Source: Cognatazoarcus sp050303815
GTDB lineage: Bacteria; Pseudomonadota; Gammaproteobacteria; Burkholderiales; Rhodocyclaceae
Assembly (NCBI GenBank): GCA_050303815.1
Contig: JBNLCM010000191.1
Coordinates: 1-17,386, forward strand
Direction: 5' to 3'
Length of the DNA stretch: 17,386 nucleotides
The stretch's first letter is position 1. Each line of letters starts with the position of its first letter. Shown here piece by piece: positions 13,986 through 17,386 of this stretch. Made by a program: the position numbers and the translations under genes. Under the pieces are notes generated by a model, which was given only the letters and a program-made list of their open reading frames with translations, was not told where the DNA came from and ran no database searches.

Positions 13986-15299
13986 TCAGAGACTGCGGTC
14001 GAGGGCCAGGCAGGTCGCGTCCGCCATCCGGACCGCCAGCGGCTCGTCGAACACATAGGGTGGCATCAGGTAGACCGTATGGCCGATGGGGCGCAGCAGG
14101 ATCGACGCCTCGAGCCCCTGCTGGAACATGCGCTGGGCGAAGTCGGCCGGTGCGTCCGGTACGTCGAACGCCAGGATCATGCCGCGCTGGCGCAGGTGGG
14201 CAATGGGGCGATCCGCCAGACGCGCGCGCATCGCATCGCCGAGCCAGCGCGCGCGCAGCCGATTGGTCTCGATCACGGCGTCTCTCTCGAAGAGGTCGAG
14301 CACCGCCAGCGCGGCGCGGCACGCCAGGGCATTGCCGGTATAGGAGTGGGAGTGCAGAAAGGCCCGCTCGACGGCGTCGTCGTAAAAGGCCTCGAAGATG
14401 CCGTCGGTGCACAGCACACAGGACAACGGCAGGTAGCCGCCCGTGATGCCCTTCGAGAGGCACAGCAGGTCGGGCCGGATGGCCGCCTGCTCGTGGGCGA
14501 AGAAGGTGCCGGTGCGACCGAAGCCGACGGCGATCTCGTCGGCGATCAGGTGCACCTCGTAGCGGTCGCACAGCGTACGGGCCTGGCGGAGGTATTCCGG
14601 GTCGTACATCACCATGCCCGATGCGCCCTGGACGAGGGGTTCCACGATCAGGGCCGCAATCTGGTCGTGCTGCTCGGCGAGGACAGCCTCGAGGCGCCCG
14701 GCCGCCCGGACCGCGAGGTCGGCGGCCGACTCGCCGGGGGCGGCCAGGCGCGCGTCGGGCGTTGGTACCGTCTGCGCCGCACGCACGAGGGGCGCGTAGG
14801 CATCGCGGAAGATCGCCACATCGGTGACGGCCAGCGCGCCGACCGTCTCACCGTGATAACCATGCTCGAGGCACAGGTAGCGGTTCTTGGCGGGCCGGCC
14901 GAGGTTGCGCCAGTAATGCTGGCTCATCTTGAGGGCGATCTCGGTGGCAGAGGCGCCATCCGAGGCGTAGAACGCATGGCCGAGCGTGTGACCGGTCAAC
15001 GCGGACAGCCGTTCGGACAGCTCGACCACCGGTCCGTGGGTGAACCCGGCCAGCATCGCGTGCTCGAGTTGCCCGAGCTGGTCGGTGATGGCGGCGTTGA
15101 TGGTCGGATTGCAGTGACCGAACAGATTGGTCCACCACGAGCTGACGGCGTCGATGAAGCGGCGCCCCTGGGTGTCTTCGAGCCAGAGGCCCTCTCCGCG
15201 CCGGATCGGCAGCAGCGGAAAACGCTCGTGCCGCTTCATTTGGGTACACGGGTGCCAGACGGCGTCCATCGAGCGCCGCAGCAGGTTGTCTTGCGTCAT
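13986..15299 (-). CDS. bioA: BioA, adenosylmethionine-8-amino-7-oxononanoate aminotransferase
   Basis: PLP aminotransferase that converts KAPA to 7,8-diaminononanoate (DAPA) using S-adenosylmethionine as amino donor. The start at 15299 is chosen because a strong Shine-Dalgarno (GGAGG) sits 5 nt upstream and the conserved N-terminus (SMDAVWHPCTQMKRHE) follows; the product is 437 residues. Visible are SSWWTNLFGH, ASDGASATEIALKMS, the HGYHGETVGA loop, Asp254-Glu255 in IADEIAVGFGRTG and the PLP lysine Lys283 in CLSKGITGGYLPLS, then FLHSHSYTGNALACRAAL. The SAM-specific HPCTQM and WW motifs separate it from other class III aminotransferases. The gene is apart from bioF-bioH-bioC-bioD, divergent from yaaA, and has its own recognisable promoter. 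Confidence 0.97.
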   Translation of the reverse strand: MTQDNLLRRSMDAVWHPCTQMKRHERFPLLPIRRGEGLWLEDTQGRRFIDAVSSWWTNLFGHCNPTINAAITDQLGQLEHAMLAGFTHGPVVELSERLSALTGHTLGHAFYASDGASATEIALKMSQHYWRNLGRPAKNRYLCLEHGYHGETVGALAVTDVAIFRDAYAPLVRAAQTVPTPDARLAAPGESAADLAVRAAGRLEAVLAEQHDQIAALIVEPLVQGASGMVMYDPEYLRQARTLCDRYEVHLIADEIAVGFGRTGTFFAHEQAAIRPDLLCLSKGITGGYLPLSCVLCTDGIFEAFYDDAVERAFLHSHSYTGNALACRAALAVLDLFERDAVIETNRLRARWLGDAMRARLADRPIAHLRQRGMILAFDVPDAPADFAQRMFQQGLEASILLRPIGHTVYLMPPYVFDEPLAVRMADATCLALDRSL

Positions 15300-15321
15300 C
15301 GTCACCTCCCTCGGGCGTTCG

Positions 15322-15350
15322 ATGGTGTCGGCCGACAGGGGTGCTGTCAA
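15322..15350 (-). promoter_or_regulatory. Probable sigma-70 promoter of bioA
   Basis: On the - strand a perfect -35 TTGACA (15350-15345) is followed after exactly 17 bp by CACCAT (15327-15322), which matches TATAAT at 3 of 6 positions. Transcription would start near 15315, giving a short leader that contains the GGAGG ribosome site. The good -35 and weak -10 suit a regulated promoter. Confidence 0.6.
15326..15337. promoter_or_regulatory. 12-bp perfect palindrome in the bioA promoter, candidate operator
   Basis: TGTCGGCCGACA is its own reverse complement and lies between the -35 and -10 elements of the bioA promoter, overlapping the outer edge of the -10. A dimeric repressor bound here would block RNA polymerase. 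It does not resemble the E. coli BirA operator or the BioR box as I know them. Confidence 0.45.
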
Positions 15351-15368
15351 ACACCAGAACGGCGCCTT

Positions 15369-15377
15369 TGCTACCAT
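15369..15377 (+). promoter_or_regulatory. Possible extended -10 element of yaaA
   Basis: TGCTACCAT on the + strand fits an extended -10 (TGN followed by TACCAT, 4 of 6 to consensus), about 30 nt before the yaaA ATG. No -35 is recognised at the right distance. Weak call, but it is the best candidate in the 107-bp divergent gap. Confidence 0.3.
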
Positions 15378-15406
15378 CGCCGCTGACACCCGAACCCGGA
15401 GCCCCG

Positions 15407-16183
15407 ATGCTGATCGTCCTCTCGCCTGCGAAGGCCCTGGACTTCGAATCCCCGCCTCACGTGGAGATCCGCTCGCAACCCGATTTTCTCGACGAGGCCG
15501 AGGCGCTCGTCGCGGTGATGCGTGAGAAGAGTCCCCAGGAAGTGGCCGGACTGATGAAGCTCTCGGACCCACTGGCAAGCCTCAACGTCGCCCGCTACCA
15601 GGCCTGGAAACGGCCGTTCACCAAGCGGAACGCGAAGCAGGCGGTGCTGGCCTTCGACGGCGACGTGTATGGCGGGCTCGATGCCCGCCACCTGGACGAA
15701 CAGGACCTCGACTGGGCCCAGGACCACGTGCGCATCCTGTCCGGGCTCTATGGCCTGTTGCGCCCGCTCGACCTGATGCAACCCTACCGCCTCGAGATGG
15801 GCACCCGCCTCGCCAACCCGCGTGGACAGAACCTGTACCGCTACTGGGGTGACCGGATCTCGCTTGCCCTGAACAAGGTGATGAAGAAGCAGCCGGGCCC
15901 GGCCCTGCTGGTGAACCTGGCCTCCGAGGAGTACTTCAAGGCCGTGGACCGCACCGCGCTGCAGGCGCGCGTGATCACTCCGGTGTTCGAAGAGTGGAAA
16001 GGTAGCAGCTACCGCATCATCAGCTTCAATGCGAAGCGTGCGCGCGGCCTGATGACGCGCTACGCCATCGAGAACCGGATCGAGGACCCGGAGCGCCTGA
16101 AGGCCTTCGACCGGGATGACTATGCCTATTCGCCCGCGGCCTCGGAAGGGGATCGCTGGGTGTTCCGCCGTGGTGGCCAGTGA
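15407..16183 (+). CDS. yaaA: YaaA, peroxide stress protein (DUF328 family)
   Basis: Cytoplasmic protein of the UPF0246/DUF328 family. In E. coli it is induced by OxyR and lowers intracellular free iron under hydrogen peroxide stress. The start at 15407 gives the conserved N-terminus MLIVLSPAKALDFE and 258 residues, the same length as in E. coli; GGAG sits 5 nt upstream. Conserved stretches visible are DGDVYGGLDA, LSGLYGLLRPLDLMQPYRLEMGT, NLYRYWGD, LVNLASEEYFKAV, and the C-terminal ISFNAKRARGLMTRY. No OxyR site was identified in the promoter gap. It is divergent from bioA and followed after 19 nt by a small gene, so the two may share a transcript. Confidence 0.97.
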   Translation: MLIVLSPAKALDFESPPHVEIRSQPDFLDEAEALVAVMREKSPQEVAGLMKLSDPLASLNVARYQAWKRPFTKRNAKQAVLAFDGDVYGGLDARHLDEQDLDWAQDHVRILSGLYGLLRPLDLMQPYRLEMGTRLANPRGQNLYRYWGDRISLALNKVMKKQPGPALLVNLASEEYFKAVDRTALQARVITPVFEEWKGSSYRIISFNAKRARGLMTRYAIENRIEDPERLKAFDRDDYAYSPAASEGDRWVFRRGGQ

Positions 16184-16202
16184 ACCGGAGAGCCCGACAT
16201 TC

Positions 16203-16421
16203 ATGACCGAACCCAGAAAGCTGAGCCTCGTTCGCCTGCGTGACGACGTACCCAACGACGTGGCGGTGCGCTATCCGTTCCACGGTGACGTGCCGCTGGT
16301 GTATCTCGGCGAGATTCCCAACATGGCGGGCCACGGCGTGTTTGTCGGCTACGCCTCGGGCCGGATCTATTCCGGCATCCACGTTGCTCACTTCGAAGAA
16401 CTCGGCGAAGACGAGGTCTGA
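16203..16421 (+). CDS. Small hypothetical protein, 72 residues
   Basis: The ATG at 16203 has GGAGAG about 10 nt upstream and lies 19 nt after yaaA. The product starts MTEPRKLSLVRLRDDVPNDV and contains LVYLGEIPNMAGHGVFVG, SGRIYSGIHVAHFEEL and an acidic end GEDEV. It is soluble, without a signal peptide or helix-rich membrane part. Glycine turns and alternating hydrophobic residues suggest a small beta-rich fold. I recall similar unnamed proteins in betaproteobacteria but can give no function. The same frame is open further upstream into yaaA, but the internal ATG with the ribosome site is the sensible start. Confidence 0.8.
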   Translation: MTEPRKLSLVRLRDDVPNDVAVRYPFHGDVPLVYLGEIPNMAGHGVFVGYASGRIYSGIHVAHFEELGEDEV

Positions 16422-16426
16422 CGGGG

Positions 16427-16443
16427 GTCGTCCGCCGGACGAC
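16427..16443. repeat. Hairpin between the 72-residue gene and the carboxypeptidase gene
   Basis: GTCGTCC (16427-16433) and GGACGAC (16437-16443) form a perfect 7-bp stem with a GCC loop. It lies in the 48-bp gap, 16 nt before the next Shine-Dalgarno. No U-tract follows; it may be a weak terminator or processing site that sets expression of the downstream gene. Confidence 0.45.
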
Positions 16444-16469
16444 TGGAGCTTGCGCGACAGGGAGTGGCC

Positions 16470-17386
16470 ATGCGCATCAGTGCCAATTTCGATGGGGGGT
16501 CGGTCGAGGTCGTGGACGCGCGCGATCCGGCCGACATCCGGCTGCGCCTGCGCGCCGACAACGCCGCCGACTTCCGCCAGTGGTTCCATTTCCGGGTCCT
16601 CGGGGTGGCCGGCACGCCGCTGACCATGCGCTTCGAGAACGCCGCCGACGCAGTCTTCGCCGACGGCTGGCACGACTACCGGGCGGTCGCCAGCTACGAC
16701 CGGCGCCACTGGTTCCGGGTGTCGGGCACGTCCTACGAGGACGGCCGGCTGGTCATCCGCCATACGCCGGAGCGGGCCAACATCTACTACGCCTATTTTG
16801 AGCCGTACTCCCACGAGCGCCACCTGGAACTGGTCGGCAAGGCCGAGCTGTCGCCCTGGGCCCAGGTGGAAGACCTGGGCCCCAGCGTCGAGGGGCGCGA
16901 CCTGGAGATGATCGTGGTCGGCCGACCGATGCCCGACCGCCTGCCGGTGTGGATCACCGCCCGCCAGCACCCCGGCGAGACCATGGCCGAGTGGTTCGTC
17001 GAAGGCCTGCTCGAGCGCCTGCTCGACGGCGCTGATCCGGTCGCCCGGCGGGTGCGCGAGCTGGCCTGCCTCTACGTCGTGCCCAACATGAACCCGGACG
17101 GCGCGGTGCGGGGCAACCTGCGCAGCAACGCCGCCGGCATCAACCTCAACCGCGCCTGGCGCGAGCCGGATCCGACCACCAGCCCGGAGGTCTTCCACGT
17201 CCGCTGCGCCATGGAAGGCACCGGCGTGGCCCTCTACCTGGACATCCACGGCGACGAGACCCTGAACTACGTGTTCTTCTCCACGGCGGAGGAGGTGCCC
17301 GGCTACAGCGACACCATCGCCCGCCAGCAGGCCGCCTTCTGCGAGGCCTTCCGCGCCGCCAGCCCCGATTTCCAGACCGAGCACGG
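16470..17386 (+). CDS. M14 cytosolic carboxypeptidase (CCP/AGBL type), 5' part
   Basis: Zinc carboxypeptidase of the M14 subfamily that includes eukaryotic Nna1/AGBL tubulin deglutamylases and their bacterial relatives. The frame is open from ATG 16470 (AGGGAG 5 nt upstream) to the window end, giving 305 residues and two extra bases, so the 3' end is missing. Residues 1 to about 120 form the N-terminal beta domain specific to this subfamily (FRQWFHFRV, YDRRHWFRVSGTSYEDG, YYAYFEPYSHERH). The catalytic domain shows the zinc ligands His167 and Glu170 in ARQHPGET and His260 in LDIHGDE, with VPNMNPDGAVRGNLR and NAAGINLNRAW for substrate binding. The catalytic Glu near the C-terminus lies outside the window. 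There is no signal peptide, so it should be cytoplasmic. The bacterial substrate is unknown. Confidence 0.93.
   Translation, partial: MRISANFDGGSVEVVDARDPADIRLRLRADNAADFRQWFHFRVLGVAGTPLTMRFENAADAVFADGWHDYRAVASYDRRHWFRVSGTSYEDGRLVIRHTPERANIYYAYFEPYSHERHLELVGKAELSPWAQVEDLGPSVEGRDLEMIVVGRPMPDRLPVWITARQHPGETMAEWFVEGLLERLLDGADPVARRVRELACLYVVPNMNPDGAVRGNLRSNAAGINLNRAWREPDPTTSPEVFHVRCAMEGTGVALYLDIHGDETLNYVFFSTAEEVPGYSDTIARQQAAFCEAFRAASPDFQTEH

Noticed and set aside
13737..15386. A 549-codon open frame on the + strand opposite bioA
   Set aside because: It is an antisense shadow of bioA; its composition is typical of reverse-frame GC-rich DNA and it has no motif.
16026..17384. A 452-codon open frame on the - strand opposite the carboxypeptidase and yaaA end
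   Set aside because: The + strand frame carries the M14 zinc motifs and a ribosome site, so the - strand frame is the shadow.

Overview
The window is GC-rich chromosomal DNA of a Gram-negative bacterium, most likely a betaproteobacterium. A Rhodocyclales/Zoogloeaceae-type relative fits best. The reasons are the envelope gene order rseP-bamA-skp-lpxD-fabZ-lpxA-lpxB-rnhB, a bioF-bioH-bioC-bioD biotin cluster, and a PEP-CTERM sorting-signal protein, which is typical of exopolysaccharide-forming members of that group. The lineage is an inference from gene content, not from a marker-gene comparison. I saw no tRNA, rRNA, CRISPR array or insertion sequence.

Left part (1-8804, all + strand): a dense outer-membrane biogenesis operon. 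It enters with the C-terminal half of the RseP protease, then bamA, skp, lpxD, fabZ, lpxA, lpxB and rnhB. These are followed by a small four-helix membrane protein (CopD-like) and a SpoU/TrmH-family RNA methyltransferase. Most junctions are 4-nt start/stop overlaps (GTGA or ATGA), so translation is probably coupled. Together they insert beta-barrel proteins, chaperone them across the periplasm and start lipid A synthesis. The run ends in two tandem hairpins (8786-8835) that face a convergent small gene on the - strand.

Middle part (8846-15299, all - strand): biotin synthesis. In transcription order this is bioA, a 430-bp gap, a PEP-CTERM protein gene, a hairpin, then bioF-bioH-bioC-bioD with overlapping junctions, and finally a 70-residue orphan protein. 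BioH/BioC make the pimeloyl moiety on ACP, and BioF, BioA and BioD convert it to dethiobiotin. bioB is not in the window. The most unusual feature is bioD. It is 352 codons long instead of about 230, because a second, uncharacterised domain of about 120 residues (SHGG / FNDAG-GKD / SARIGD motifs) is fused in frame to its C-terminus.

Right part (15300-17386, + strand): a compact divergent promoter region separates bioA from yaaA. It holds a well-formed -35 for bioA and a perfect 12-bp palindrome in the promoter spacer, a candidate operator. After yaaA come a conserved-looking 72-residue protein and the first 305 codons of a cytosolic carboxypeptidase (M14, CCP/AGBL type) that runs off the right edge.
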